Below are positions 44,600 to 56,329 of a stretch of 64,000 nucleotides of DNA, in pieces. The notes beneath the pieces are model-generated. The model did not search any database. It was not told the origin of the DNA and was given only the letters and a program-made list of their open reading frames with translations. This DNA comes from Deroplatys truncata. Taxonomy: Eukaryota > Arthropoda > Insecta > Mantodea > Mantidae. The stretch spans positions 213,071,290-213,135,289 of the forward strand of contig CM060990.1 of the NCBI GenBank assembly GCA_030765065.1. The letters are read 5' to 3'. The translations under genes were made by a program, and so were the position numbers. Numbering within the stretch: the stretch's first letter is position 1; the number at the start of each line of letters is the position of its first letter.

Positions 44600-46170
44600 A
44601 TTGGAGTGAAAATATTCCTTTTATCATAACTGCCTACATGAGTTCAGTTTTTGTATAACCCAAAACTCCAACTCAGTATTCCTTTTATATATTTTAGAAT
44701 CCAAAGAAAGCAACAAACAATCATTCTTGCTGTTTCTATGGTGTATTTGATGGATTTGTTTTGATAATTTAACACATCTAAAGCCTCCTCTTAAAGCGTA
44801 CAATAGCAGGATATCAACAACATATCTGAACCAAAGTTTGAGCATGTAGGGGAAGGCTCTCATAATTCTTATCTCAAGTGAGCTAAACTACAGGTATGCA
44901 GGATTGCTAAATCATATATTTTGTTTGCAATACTATTTCTGTTTGTTAAGTAAAGGGTAAATCTGTATGCTTACATTAGTCAGATGGAGGAATTCTTGTA
45001 TATGTCCTGTAATTCTGTAGCCTGCAGCCAATTTTGTGGAAATTTGGGTGCTTTTCTGTAGCCATGTTAGTGAATAAAATATGTCATTAAAACAGACAAG
45101 TGTATCATTGTTACACAAGCTTACATGCTTTAATCTATTAACAAGATATATGGAATTGTTAACACTTTTGAAAGACTTAACTTTCTCCACTAGTAATTCC
45201 TATGTGATAATTTATAACACCCATATTGTTACATTATAGGACTCATACTGTTATCTTACTTGTGTATTTTTGGCAAGTAATATGCTCTGCATAGCACTGG
45301 ATTACTTAGTTTATGTATTTTTTCATCCCACTAGGCTTAGTAATACATCTGGATAAAGCTTTATTAACTGACAGAATACGACCATTCAATAGGTTTTTAT
45401 AATCATCATTCTGCAACAAAGTGTAAACTCCCCAATTTATAATCTTCCTTATCTAGGATAACAGTTTTGTTAACATGTCTGCTTTTAAATACATGACTGG
45501 TTTTATATGGAGATCTCTTAACCAGTTGTCGACTTTGTGCATTACTCTGATAATGTAATTTCAATTCTTTAAAACAGGAGCAGATTTACTTCAAACTAAT
45601 GTTTTTTTCCGTATTTGTCATACTGAGTTGGAATCATAATATCTGCTATAAAATCTTTAAAATCATCAAAAATAATGCCTGTCTTACTCGTTTGTTCAAG
45701 AACTACAGTTTTTTTTATCCATGCAGGGCTGAATTAATAAATTCACCACATTAAGGTTTTCTTTGTTTCTTCCTGTGCAGATTAAATGCTGCATTTTATC
45801 ATCTCTAAGTATATCCAAGTTCTTTATGGAGTTTCTGTTATGGATACCATCCATAAAGGAGTGTGGAGTTCATAGTATAAAATGTGAAATTGTTGGGAAA
45901 ATAGCCATTGGTAAAACCAAAAGGAACCTGGACATAATACACAAAGACTATCAAAGACACTTTAAATTCTAAAAAATCAATTTTTCAGCTGTAGCTTATC
46001 GTTTTTGGGAAAGCCAAAATAAAATTGAGCAAGAAACAGAACTGTTAAATGATGTACATACTTCTTTGGTATGGTATAGGATGCATAGGAGAAAATCCAT
46101 ATCATTATCAACAAAGTCATTTTTTTGAACTTTGACTTTCTGTCATGGATGACATTACGGAACAGGTTCA
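44600..46170 (-). pseudogene. Penelope-like element reverse transcriptase relic
   Basis: Minus-strand pieces include DKTVILDKEDYKLG near 45,450 (the NTxVVMD-like block), a stretch 45,190-44,933, and LKLWFRYVVDILLLYA (the W-x-R-Y-V-D-D region with one Asp replaced) in 44,863-44,624. The last is followed by SLDSKIYKRNTELEFWV, matching the FLDV-x-I-x-R and F-x-V-Y-R-K-P area. This order is typical of Penelope-like enzymes. The GIY-YIG endonuclease is not seen. Many frameshifts; assignment is moderate. Confidence 0.55.
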
Positions 46171-47420
46171 CCAGTCACCAAGTAATTCCAACCATTAGCA
46201 TTTGGAAGGAAGAAAATGAGGCCAGGTCTTCAGTTGACATCTTCCCAAGACACTTTCAGTTTTCCTGACAAAATCTGAGTGAAAATTGTTAGAAGAGTGA
46301 ACTAATATTTTACCACTTCATTAATGTGTTACTCAAAATCCCATATATATATACAACAGAACACCTCATAAATACAACTCTTTTACACATATCTGGATTC
46401 CAACGAAGCTGTTATAAATGGAAAGAAAATGTAAATTAGTAGAAATGGATGTTTTACACCTTTGACATTGCATTATGCATAGAGATAGATGAAAAGGTCC
46501 AATATGTATATGGTGCAACATGAAAAGCTACTGCATTTTATTAAACTTAATTAACAAATGCTAAAAGAGTTATATTATGTTCAACAGTTATTAAAAAACA
46601 ATAACCAATTCCACTGTAATACAGATAGAAAAAAAAACAGTGTAGAATATAAACAGGACTCAAAAATACAGATCACCTATTCCCAAATTTTTGGGATGGG
46701 CTTGTGTTTTGAGAATACTTTAAATTGTTCCACAACCATATTTTCTCATTTCTGCAACTTATGCTTTCCATTATGATCTGTATTATTATAAAGGATTATC
46801 TTTACCACAATTTGATGTGCAATAAGTGAATTTCTATATGAGGAGCACCAAGTGCATAATAAAAAATGTTTCAGGACTGAGGAAAAACTGATATTTTCTA
46901 AACTTACCAGCAGATTTTAAAGTTCTTCATACCTCACTGTAGTGACTATGCCAGTTTAATAAGTGCTATTATCACCAAAATACACTGTTTTTGCTCTTGG
47001 TGAAATTTCAACCAATTATAGTGAAAATACTAACATGGACATTAATAAAACAAACGGAAAAATATTATATTCATCAATATTTTAATAAACAATATCAATT
47101 CCACTTACAAAAGCAGTTTTATACTTTGCTTTGTGCATTTATTTGAAAAGAAAAGTTAGTCTTCAAATTTCATTAGTTACCCATTCTGTAAATGCTTTTA
47201 TGTCATTGTTTCTTACAATAAACACAACTGTATTTAAACAATGCACATTCCTTCCTCCAAACAGTCACATTCTTCTCCATTCTGGTTTACACTGCAGAAT
47301 GCAAACTCTTCATCCACTACCTTCATATAAAACTGCAGCTCAGACTCACATCTCCATTCACTTCTGAACTTCTTCTGTAAAAGAGTGTCAACGTATTTCT
47401 TTGCACCATTGACTCTTTTG

Positions 47421-47454
<34 letters not shown>

Positions 47455-47462
47455 GCGTGTGC

Positions 47463-47493
<31 letters not shown>

Positions 47494-47640
47494 CGCGTGT
47501 GCGCGTGCGCGCGTGCGTGTGTGTGTGTGCGTGCATACTGCCTGAGTGTTCTGCGGATTGGTAACTAGGCAACCTGAATTTTACTGGCGATGTGAAATGC
47601 AGGTGCTGACATCACATTACCAGCCCACTGATTAGGTTAC
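46171..47640. other. AT-rich spacer with a weak repeat and a (GT)n tract
   Basis: No gene seen. At 46,835-46,930 there is a diverged likeness to 9,070-9,165 (a GAGGAGYACY..., then ACTGATATTYYCT... series), suggesting a fourth, older copy of the low-copy repeat end. A (GT)n/(GCGT)n microsatellite covers about 47,417-47,530; the His/Thr-rich frame across it is an artefact. Confidence 0.6.
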
Positions 47641-47739
47641 GGCGGTGCTAGTTGTTAAAGTGCTCTAGTAGCGCAATAATAAACATGCTGGAAAGCCGTG
47701 GTTAAGGTCGGAAGTTCAAATCACGCTTACGAATAAATG

Positions 47740-49265
47740 AGTGTTTTTTTTCATTTCTATTCATGTTTCGAGAACGCTCTAGCAAATCCTGATTTCTTTC
47801 CGAATCCATTAGAAAATGGATTCGCCTATAAATACGAAGTTCCAGCCGTTCGTGCTCACTGTGAAACAATGTTTTCCAATAAAGGGTATATAGACCTGCT
47901 GTTAGCACACAGAAAAGCGCAGTAGAATGCAACGGAGGCACGTCGTCTATACAAACAGAGGTTTCCGCAGAGAACACTTCCTACAGATCACGCGTTTTTG
48001 CGAGTTGGGAACCACCGCCTTCTGGAATCAGGAACAGTGCACAAGACACAACTTCCACGAAGAGATCGTCCTGTCTGTGACCATGCAACGAGGATCGTGT
48101 GAATGAATATGTCATTCAGTATCTGTATTGTAGTACGTGGGACATTTCAATATTCACGGTCATTTCAATATTAGCCAATCTTCCGCGTGGAGAATATTAC
48201 ATCACGCAAAGTTTCACCCTAATCATCTTCAACTACAGCAGGAGCTGCTGCAGCCGGACCATGGAGGGATAGTGGCGTTCGCTAGGTGGATAATACGACA
48301 AACTGAACAAGATCCACATTTTTTTGGCAACTGTGTTATTTACTGACGAAGCAGGGTTCCACAACACAGGCCCTGTTAATCGCTTCAACATGCATTCCTG
48401 GAGCACTATAAACCCACATTGGATGCGAGAGGCGGCCTTACAAATCCGATGGGGTTTCAACGTTTGGGCTGGTATATTCGGTAATAATCTAATAGGCCCG
48501 TATTTTTATGATGGCCAATACAATGGGAATGGCTACATCCACTTCCTACAACACCAACTGCCTACTCTACTGGATGAAGTGCCGTTGCAGAACCGATTAT
48601 GTGGTTCCAATATGATGGGGCGCCAGGTCATTCGGCCCGTCGTGTAACGGCTTATCTCGATGCCACCTACCCTGAGCGATGGATCGGACAGCATGGACCA
48701 ATAGGGTGGCCAGCACGCTCACCAGATCTAACCCCATTAAATTTCTTGTTATGGGTTTATCTTAAAGCTATCGTGTACCAGAAGCGGCCAATGACACTTC
48801 AACAGCTCAGGAGACGCATCTTCTTAGCTTGCCGTGACATCACATGGGCCATGAAGCGCTGGGTTAGGCTGGCGTTGATGGTTAGACAGAGATCCTTCAT
48901 CCGCCGGCATGGTGGCCAGTTCGATTTGAACTGAATGTTTTTTTATTTATTTATGGACGCTCTTTAACTCCTGTGGTTCTTAGCGTCCCATTCTATTGTT
49001 TTGTTCAGAGGCCTCTTTATTAGGCTTGAGGTTCTTTTATGAGCCGTAAATCTAGGACAAGGGACCACCGGCTTTACTTCCCTTCCGAAGGAAGCCATAC
49101 TAGCGATTTTTACGCCCTAAAAAAATCCATCGCCCTCCGCCGAGTTTGAACCTTCGACCTCGGGAACCAGAGGCTAGCATGGTAACCACTACACCACGGA
49201 GAGCGACGGTGGTCAGTTCGAAAACCTATTACAACCATATGGAGGAGCGTGTAAATTGTAAAGGT
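47740..49265 (+). pseudogene. DUF4817/DDE mariner-like transposase, SINE-interrupted
   Basis: The N-terminal helix-turn-helix region (NKGYIDLLLAHRKAQ, ATEARRLYKQRFPQ) is of the DUF4817 type common in insects. The DDE core shows LFTDEAGFHN (first Asp), GFNVWAGIFG, MWFQYDGAPGHSAR (second Asp), and WPARSPDLTPLNFLLW (third Asp). The natural C-terminus GGQFENLL is split: a SINE sits at 48,925-49,207 within the codons after GGQF. Frameshifts lie near 48,110, 48,330 and 48,600. The enzyme would mobilise its own element; the terminal repeats could not be placed. Confidence 0.85.
48925..49207 (-). mobile_element. tRNA-derived SINE, family 1, copy 3
   Basis: This insertion is flanked by a 14-bp duplication, GGTGGCCAGTTCGA at 48,911-48,924 and a one-base variant at 49,208-49,221. 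It lies inside the 3' end of the DUF4817 transposase gene. The tRNA-like head is at the right and the A-rich tail at the left, so it points minus. The length of the duplication fits LINE-driven insertion. Confidence 0.95.
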
Positions 49266-49644
49266 TTGTCTGTGTGACGGTCCGGCATGATGTCATAGTC
49301 ACAGTTAAATGCACTGCTTTGGGAACCAGAGAGGTTCACAACGATCATAATATGGGCTTCCATACGTTCTCTAGTTTGTATTTACATACTGCATTTTGTA
49401 AACTCTCAGAACATGTTATTGGCTTTCTTTTGTATGGAAGAATACCTTTAAATAGTAAAATATTATTTAATGATGCCTTATGTTTAAGTTCACAACACGA
49501 AGATAAAGCAACGACTGAGGCAGCTCACAACTGATAAACGTACCCTTGACAGGTCCTGCGCCGCCTCTGCGTAGTGGCATAACACCGAGGTCACGGCCGA
49601 TACGCATATCGGGCGATTGTGGCCTTGGTATGAAACGAAGGCAC

Positions 49645-49680
<36 letters not shown>

Positions 49681-50945
49681 TCACTAGGTTTAGTTCTGAA
49701 GGATAATGTAAGAAAAAGAGAACTTAATACTTCTCACCATTTTTGTAAAACTAGTATGAAAGACAAAACAACACAGAAAGTTATCTCAGGATCCTATGCA
49801 GGCATTCCATTGCATTTATTTGCATGAGAGTAATACCAAAAAAATACAGTTTAATGACAAGGCACAAGAAATCTATCCCATTTTTGCTTTCTCTACTACG
49901 TATACTAAGTAGGGAAAGTATTGTATTCCACCCAAAAATTCGATACCGAGATTTCACCGGAAATACATGTTTTGAGACCCCCTGGATAAAAAAAGCATTT
50001 TTGGAAACATGTCCGTGTGTGTGTGTGTGTGTGTGTGTCTGTGAACAGCATAACTCAGAAACGAACAGTCTGGCAAACACCAAACTTGGTATTTAGGTTC
50101 AGTACCTTCCAGAGATGCGACACGAAGGTTTTCAAGAAAATCCCTCCACCCCAGATTATCCTTTACATGGAACATTTTTCGAAAATTTTAATTTTATCAA
50201 AAATGGCTCTAACGATTTTGATTAAAATATCATATGTTTAAGATATTTTCATGACAAATGAAATGTATATCTCGAATTTTATGGGAATGTCTCCAAAAGT
50301 ATTCTTCATTGTGAACGACTTTTGCATAACTGGTAAACCATAAGAGATAGACAAAATTTTACTACACAAATATGTAGATCGCGTTAAAATACACAATTTA
50401 TGTCATATACATTGTTTTTGTTGAGTGAACCATTTTCGAGATATTGCTTGTTATTCCCTTAAATTTTCCAATACTTATACTTTTTCTCAAATGGAAATTC
50501 GTTATTCATTTTTTTGTCCTGGTAATGCAAAGAGAATGGAATACTCCACATATAAATATTTGGCTATCGCTTAAAGCCTAACAATTCCCCTTGCATCTAC
50601 AAGAAAATTAGCAATAAGATTAACATCTCGATTAACATGAAGCATATGGAGAATAAGCGTTTGTAAAAATAGTTTGTACAAGAGTAGAGAAAGTCATGTG
50701 AGTGTAACACATCAGAGTTTTACTTCTGTGCTTCTCTTCATTTCTTGCATTTTCATTCTCTTTCTGGTATTACTACCACTGTCTGCAAAAATTATTTCCT
50801 TTTCCATGATGTAATACTTTAGCAAATCTACTATTACAGAGTAGTAATGCTACGTAGTACTTCCTTGACACAGCTCTACATTTCTGACCTTCAAGTAAGC
50901 ATATTTTTTTTCATTCATTCATTTCACATGGCGTAATACTGCTAA
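49266..50945. other. Spacer with microsatellites and a possible repeat
   Basis: It holds (AT)n at about 49,647-49,678 and (GT)n at 50,014-50,038. The stretch 49,940-50,480, with GTGTGTGTCTGTGAACAGCA followed by AT-rich sequence, has the look of a dispersed repeat, but I cannot define its ends. No credible gene. Confidence 0.5.
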
Positions 50946-51237
50946 ATAAATTTAGTTTTATTTATGGACGCTCTTTAACTGCTATGGTCCTTAGCGTCCC
51001 ATTCTATATTGGGCGAGAAAGACCGGAAATTTTGCTCAGAAGCCCCTATCAGGCTTGAGGTTCTTTTACGTGACGTAAATCAACGACACGGGACCACCGG
51101 CTTTATTTTCCTTCAGAAGGAAGCCATGCTAAGGATTTTTACGCCCGAAAAATCCATCGTCCTCCGCCGGGTTTGAACCCGCGAACTCAGGAACTAGAGG
51201 CTAGCATGGTAACCACTACTACACGGAGGACGACATA
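50946..51237 (-). mobile_element. tRNA-derived SINE, family 1, copy 4
   Basis: Flanked by a 12-bp duplication, TAATACTGCTAA at 50,934-50,945 and TAATATTGCTAA at 51,238-51,249. Minus orientation with A-rich tail at the left. The head keeps a B box (CGGGTTCAAACCC). Confidence 0.93.
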
Positions 51238-51917
51238 TAATATTGCTAAGAAGACCCAAGGAAGTGATATCTGATATTATTTGGCAGAAACACGTGCATT
51301 TCTGCTTTCAAAGAATGCAAATACAGCAGCCAAAGCCTGTATGTACATAGTGTCTTTGCTTCTGTAAAACAGTGTGTTTTGTTCCATTCTCTTGGTGAAC
51401 TACGTGCTTTCTGAACCAAACGCTGTATTTTCAAGCCTTATTACAACAGGAAGGAGTGCTATTTGAAAGAACTGGATTGCACAGATTGATTTAGCACTAT
51501 TGAAATAGGGGGAATTCGTATCAAAAGGTACTTCGTTCGCGGGTGGAGTAGGTGCATTTTGTTCCAATGCTCCTCTTACAAGAGAAGAATTTGAACACGA
51601 AAATCACAACAGAATTTTGCCAGGTGTTATGTATGCGCTTCGAACTTTTGAAATGTCTCTCATTCCTCTCTTATGGCGGTGATCAACCTTATAAAAATAA
51701 TGGTAGATGGAGCCACTGTACTGTACATGCTGGCACAGAAGTGTCCAAACCATAACATGCAGAATCTGTTCGCCATACAATGTTTGCTGATCATTTACTG
51801 ACTTACATATCATGCATGCTACAAGGGTAATATTTCCAAGTAAACAAACATTAAAACTGCATATTTCTGCTGATGACTGCTTGTAATCAAACGCTTCACT
51901 TCATGTGTTAAGCTTGC
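51238..51917. other. Spacer left of the gypsy element
   Basis: No recognisable feature beyond short frames. It would be the original left flank of the gypsy insertion. A stretch near 51,552-51,755 is open for 67 codons on the plus strand but resembles nothing I know. Confidence 0.5.
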
Positions 51918-51921
51918 ATAT

Positions 51922-52348
51922 TGTGGCCACATGCACGAAGTTGCCGACGGGCTGCACTTGTTTGGAAGCATGCTAGTCCCTTTACCTAGCCGACTGGAAT
52001 TGTTAGTACCTTCGGCCGACCCTTTAGAACAAATGATCCGCACAATAATGGCCTTTAGAACAAGTGGCCCGCGCAATAATGCTCCAAGCAACAAACCCTT
52101 TATGTGCAATTCACGCCTTTCTTAAACTTCCCTTGGTAGCCGGTTTGAGAAACCGCCGCATAGATAACACCCTGCTTTGTTGCGGGGTTGTACAATGAGG
52201 TTGCTTGTGCAGGGTTGTTGAGCTCAGTCAGAGAGGTATTGAGTACAGTCGACAGCTGGGTGCAGCGAAGAAGTTGGGCTGGGCTGAGCTGAGCATCTAA
52301 GCAACGAATATAGTTGTTCAGCGGCAATTGGAGTTGTCATTTGTTACA
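51922..52348 (+). repeat. 5' LTR of the gypsy element
   Basis: It starts TGTGGCCACATGCACG and ends TTTGTTACA. It aligns with the 3' LTR with substantial divergence, and is shorter mainly because it lacks the 285-bp insert at 58,675-58,959. The low similarity between the LTRs suggests an old insertion, or that one LTR was exchanged. Confidence 0.85.
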
Positions 52349-52369
52349 TTGGTGTCAGGATTAGGAATG

Positions 52370-53480
52370 AATGCCATGATGGAGTGGGTGATCAAATAAT
52401 TATTACCTGAAATGAAGATCATGAAATCCTAAACGGAGAAAATAGAAGTGAAAATGGAATCCAGATTGGAAGAGATGGACGAGAAAATGGAATCCGGAAT
52501 GGATAAGATGGGAAATGAAATAATGACAGTGAATTTTGTAAAGAGATGATGCAGACAGAAATGAAGACGGAAATATCCAAGATGAAGACGGAGCTATCAA
52601 CTAAAATTTACAAACGTTTGGCCGGTGTGGAGAAAGACTTGGGAGAGCTCAACGGAAATGTGGAAGACATGTTCAACGCGTTAGCGTCCTGGAAGAAAGA
52701 GTCGACGGCAACGCCAAGGAACTAAACGCCATGCTGGAAGGGATCTTTGACGTAAGACTTAAGGACATGAAGGTCGAGACGCCAGGAGGCGACACAACAT
52801 CTGCGCGCGTCAAGCCACCAAAATACGACGGAACGTCAACCTCGAACTCTCCCGCCAATAATTCGCCGCCGTAGCTGCTCACGACCGATGGTCAGCATAG
52901 GAGGAAGCGGCAGAGCTGATAACCAGTCTCCTAGGACGGGCGGTAGAGGTTTTGAATGCGATTCCGACGTCGACGGTGTCCAGAGACAACTGGGAGGCCT
53001 AGGAAAACGTGTTCGGGAAACATCGCTTGACAGCAGCCTACCGTAGTCAGCTCAAGTCAAAGCTGCAACAGCCAGGGGAGAGGCTGCAGGAGTTCGCACT
53101 GGCAATTTAACAGCTGGTGAACAAGGATCGTGAATCTTCCGCCCACTTAGATGTCCCAGGAAGCTGTCTACTCTTTGTCTCCGGCATGCATGACGACGAG
53201 GTACGAGAGCTTCTAATATCCGGCGACTACAAGATCATCTGCGAGGCCCTAAAGGTAGCGTTTAGGAATGGAGGGGCAAACATAGCGTCTTCCTCACCTT
53301 GAAGACCAGGAGTATCCGATACGACGGCGGCAGAGGATCAACTCAGAGTCGACTACGAATATCCCCAAGTGGTGTGCGTTGAGGATGTGGCCAACCACTT
53401 ACTGAACGATTGTCTACAACCAAGCCGACGAGCACGCGGTAAACGAAAAAGAACCGGAGTAGCGGGGGGCTCTTCGGCGC
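52370..53480 (+). pseudogene. gypsy gag remnant
   Basis: The first part encodes a Met/Glu/Lys-rich coiled coil (for example SRLEEMDEKMESG). Then comes the capsid-like start KPPKYDGTST, common in insect gypsy gag. Later pieces include NKDRESSAHLDVPGSCLLF (53,117-53,302). Stops and shifts are frequent. The zinc knuckle is not evident; a broken basic stretch lies near 53,430. Gag would form the particle. Confidence 0.7.
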
Positions 53481-53499
53481 CGTCATCATCACACCCTTA

Positions 53500-55900
53500 A
53501 GTGACGCTGCATGCACAGGGCAGAGAAGTGGATGTCAGCCTCGTCGCGGACGGCTGGATAAAAGGAAAGTCGTGCTGGATACTAGTGGACATAAGTACAT
53601 CCGTGAACGTGATCAACCCTGACGTGGAGAAGGGCTTGCAGTCAAGGAAACCGAATAGGCCCTACCAGCCAATGACGCATCGGACGATGCTTTGCCTGTG
53701 GAGGAGTCTCTGTTGACTCTGGAGTTGATCCTGGGGCGCGGCACTATGAGCCTATGGATGTTCGTCGCGAGGGTGGCTGAGCATGTCATACTGAGACTGG
53801 AAGCCCTCAGGAGCCACGAGGCAACGGTCGAAGTCGGCAGGAGGATCCTGCGACTCGGCCAAGAAGTGGTGCTCCGGAGCCCCAACACACATCCGGGAAT
53901 CTGCAGGATGATCCTGACAGAGGACTTTGTTGTGCCCGCAAGAAGCGAGGTTGTAAATGCGCACCTGAAAGGCCAGTGGTTAAGGAATTTGATTTTGGAA
54001 CGAATACACCATTGAAAGATTTGTGCTTTGCCAGGGCATTATTGCCTTGCCGGGAAGAAGTTCTTGTGAGACTGTTGAATCCATCAAACACCGATCAGGA
54101 CATCCGCAGTGGAACAGAGTTGGGAGAGTACGAGCCAGCTGCGAGTGTATCGCTATGCGACGGATCCGAGGAGCCTGAACCAAACCAAAATTTGGGGCCT
54201 CGGCTGGAAGACTTGCTGAAGAGTGTAGCCGACCATCTGACCTCGGCACAACTGGAGAGATACCAATCTGTCTTAAGCCAAGGGAACGGTGATTACGGCC
54301 AAATTAACCGAGTACTCCACCTTGTCGACACAGGAGGCGCACGACTTATCTAACAGCCACCAAGACGTGTTCATCTGGTGAAGCTAGCGGAGGTACGGGA
54401 AATGCTGGATACATTAGCTCCAGGGGGTTTATTGAAGCGTTCGGCAACCCTTGGTGATCTTCTGTAGCCCTAGTGAAGATGAACGGCGAGCTGTGTTTCT
54501 GGGAACTATAAGCTGAATGCTGTGACTCAAAATAACCCGGATTGACGACATCCTAGACACTCATGCTGGTGCACAGTGGTTCTCGACATTGGACCTGAAA
54601 TATGGATACTGGTAGGTGGTTCTAGATCCCAAAGACAAGGAGAAGACGGGATTCTTGACAGGCTAAGGGCTTTGGCATCTTACGGTTATGCCCTTTGGCC
54701 TCTACAACGTATCACCGTCTACCAGCGCTTCAAGCAGGCAGTGGTGAGGGAGCTGACTTACGATGTCTGCCTGCTATATCTGGATGACATCATCGTCGTT
54801 GGCAGCACCTTCCAAGACCATCTAGAGTATCTGGTTAATATATTAGAGAGACTACAGGAAGCTTATCTAACGTTAAATGCAAAGAAGTGCTAACTCTTCT
54901 GCAAAGAAAAAAAATTGTTTTTAATTTATGGACGCTTTTTAACTAGCATGGTCCTCAGGATCCAATTCTATATTGGGCGTGAAAGCCCGGAAATTTTCAC
55001 AGATGGCTCTTTATTAGCCTTGAGGTTCTCTTACGTGTCGTAAATCTATGACACTGGACCACGGCTTCACTGCCCTTCCGAAGGAAGCTATGCTAAGGAT
55101 TTTTACACCCGAAAAAATCACTGCTCTCCGCCGGATTTGAACCCACAAACTCACAGAAGGCTACTTGGGCCACATAGTCTCAACAACTGAGGTGACAACG
55201 GACCCGGAGAAAGCTCGGGCTCTGAGAGACTGGCCTAGCTCGAAAGATAAGCGACAGTTGCGTAGTTTTCTTGGCACATGCAGCTACTACTACCGGCCCT
55301 TCAAAGGTTTCTCCAAAATCGCGAAGCCCCTCGGTCGTGTGAAGGAGGAACACCAGCCTTAAATGTGGACAGAAGAGGTTAAGGACGTGTTCCAGGCGCT
55401 TAAGTTAGCACTCTGCAGTGCACCTGTCTTAGGTTTCCCACAACCGGGCAGCGATTTTATCGTGGACACGGACGCCAGCAACAGCGGTATTGGAGACGTA
55501 CTATCCAAGATCCAAGACGGGACGGGTAATAGCGTACTACAAGACACTCTCCAAGGCGGAAAAGAACTACTGCGTTACCTGGCGGGAGCTCTTGGTAGTG
55601 GTGAAGGCCCCGGAACACTTACATAAATTTCTGTACGGTCAGCCATTCCACTTGAGAGCCAACTACTTCCCCCTCACCTGTTCGTTGAGCTTTAAGAACT
55701 TAGAGGGCCAGACAGCTCGTTGTGTCCAGACGGTCCAAGAGTACAACCTCAAATCAGAACATCTGCAAGGAAGGAGCGACCCAACACTTGATAACAGGGC
55801 AAGAAGATCCTGTTTACAGGAATGAGACCACTGCACTAAGGCGGACGAGAAGGAGCGTACCGCAGCTGTCTGTGGCTTTGGCGGTGCCTGCCTGCAGAAG
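53500..55900 (+). pseudogene. gypsy pol: protease, reverse transcriptase, RNase H
   Basis: The protease region has KSCWILVDISTSVNVI, where the catalytic Asp-Thr-Gly has become Asp-Ile-Ser. Reverse transcriptase landmarks are VMPFGLYN (near 54,690), CLLYLDDIIVVG (the YxDD active site intact, near 54,780) and LTLNAKKC. After the SINE, GYLGHIVS (the usual connection block, here YLGHIVST) and RQLRSFLGTCSYYYRPF continue the enzyme. RNase H shows DFIVDTDASNSGIG and AEKNYCVTWRELLVVVKA. Several frameshifts occur. Confidence 0.88.
54909..55151 (-). mobile_element. tRNA-derived SINE, family 1, copy 5 (head truncated)
   Basis: It lies between the codons for KKC-x-FCKE and YLGHIVS of the gypsy pol, in minus orientation. 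The head stops inside the tRNA-like part just beyond the B box, so the A box is missing. A convincing target duplication is not visible. Confidence 0.85.
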
Positions 55901-56329
55901 GATGGGATAGCGCAGGCCTGAGGAGGGAGCAGCTGGCGAAAACCGACTTGGGGTCGCTCCTGAGAGAAGTGGAGGCAGCGGATAGGCCGAGCTGGGAAAG
56001 CATCGCGCCTAGGAGCAGTAAGTATAAGTCCTACTGGGCCCAATGGGATTCACTAAAGTCCACGGAAAGTGTGCTGTTCAGAGTTTGTGAGTCACCTGAC
56101 GAGAAGACTGAAAGAGCAGCTGGTCCTCCCTCGGAGTAAGATGGCGGAATTCTTGGATGAAGTACATCCGGGGATTTCGCGAGCGCATCTTGGATCCAAC
56201 CAAACTATCGACAAGCTCCGACAAAAGCACCACTAGTTGAGGCTACTGGCAGACGCTGAGAGGTGGTGTCACGTCATGTGTGTGCGGAAAGGGGTCGGGG
56301 TCGCATATCGCATGCAACAGCATAATGTG

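Noticed and set aside
47234..47572. His/Thr-Ala/Arg-rich frame on the minus strand
   Set aside because: It is a translation of the (GT)n/(GCGT)n tract.
47640..47740. tRNA-like sequence before the DUF4817 transposase
   Set aside because: A B-box-like GAAGTTCAAATCACG is present, but no proper A box spacing or cloverleaf could be made.
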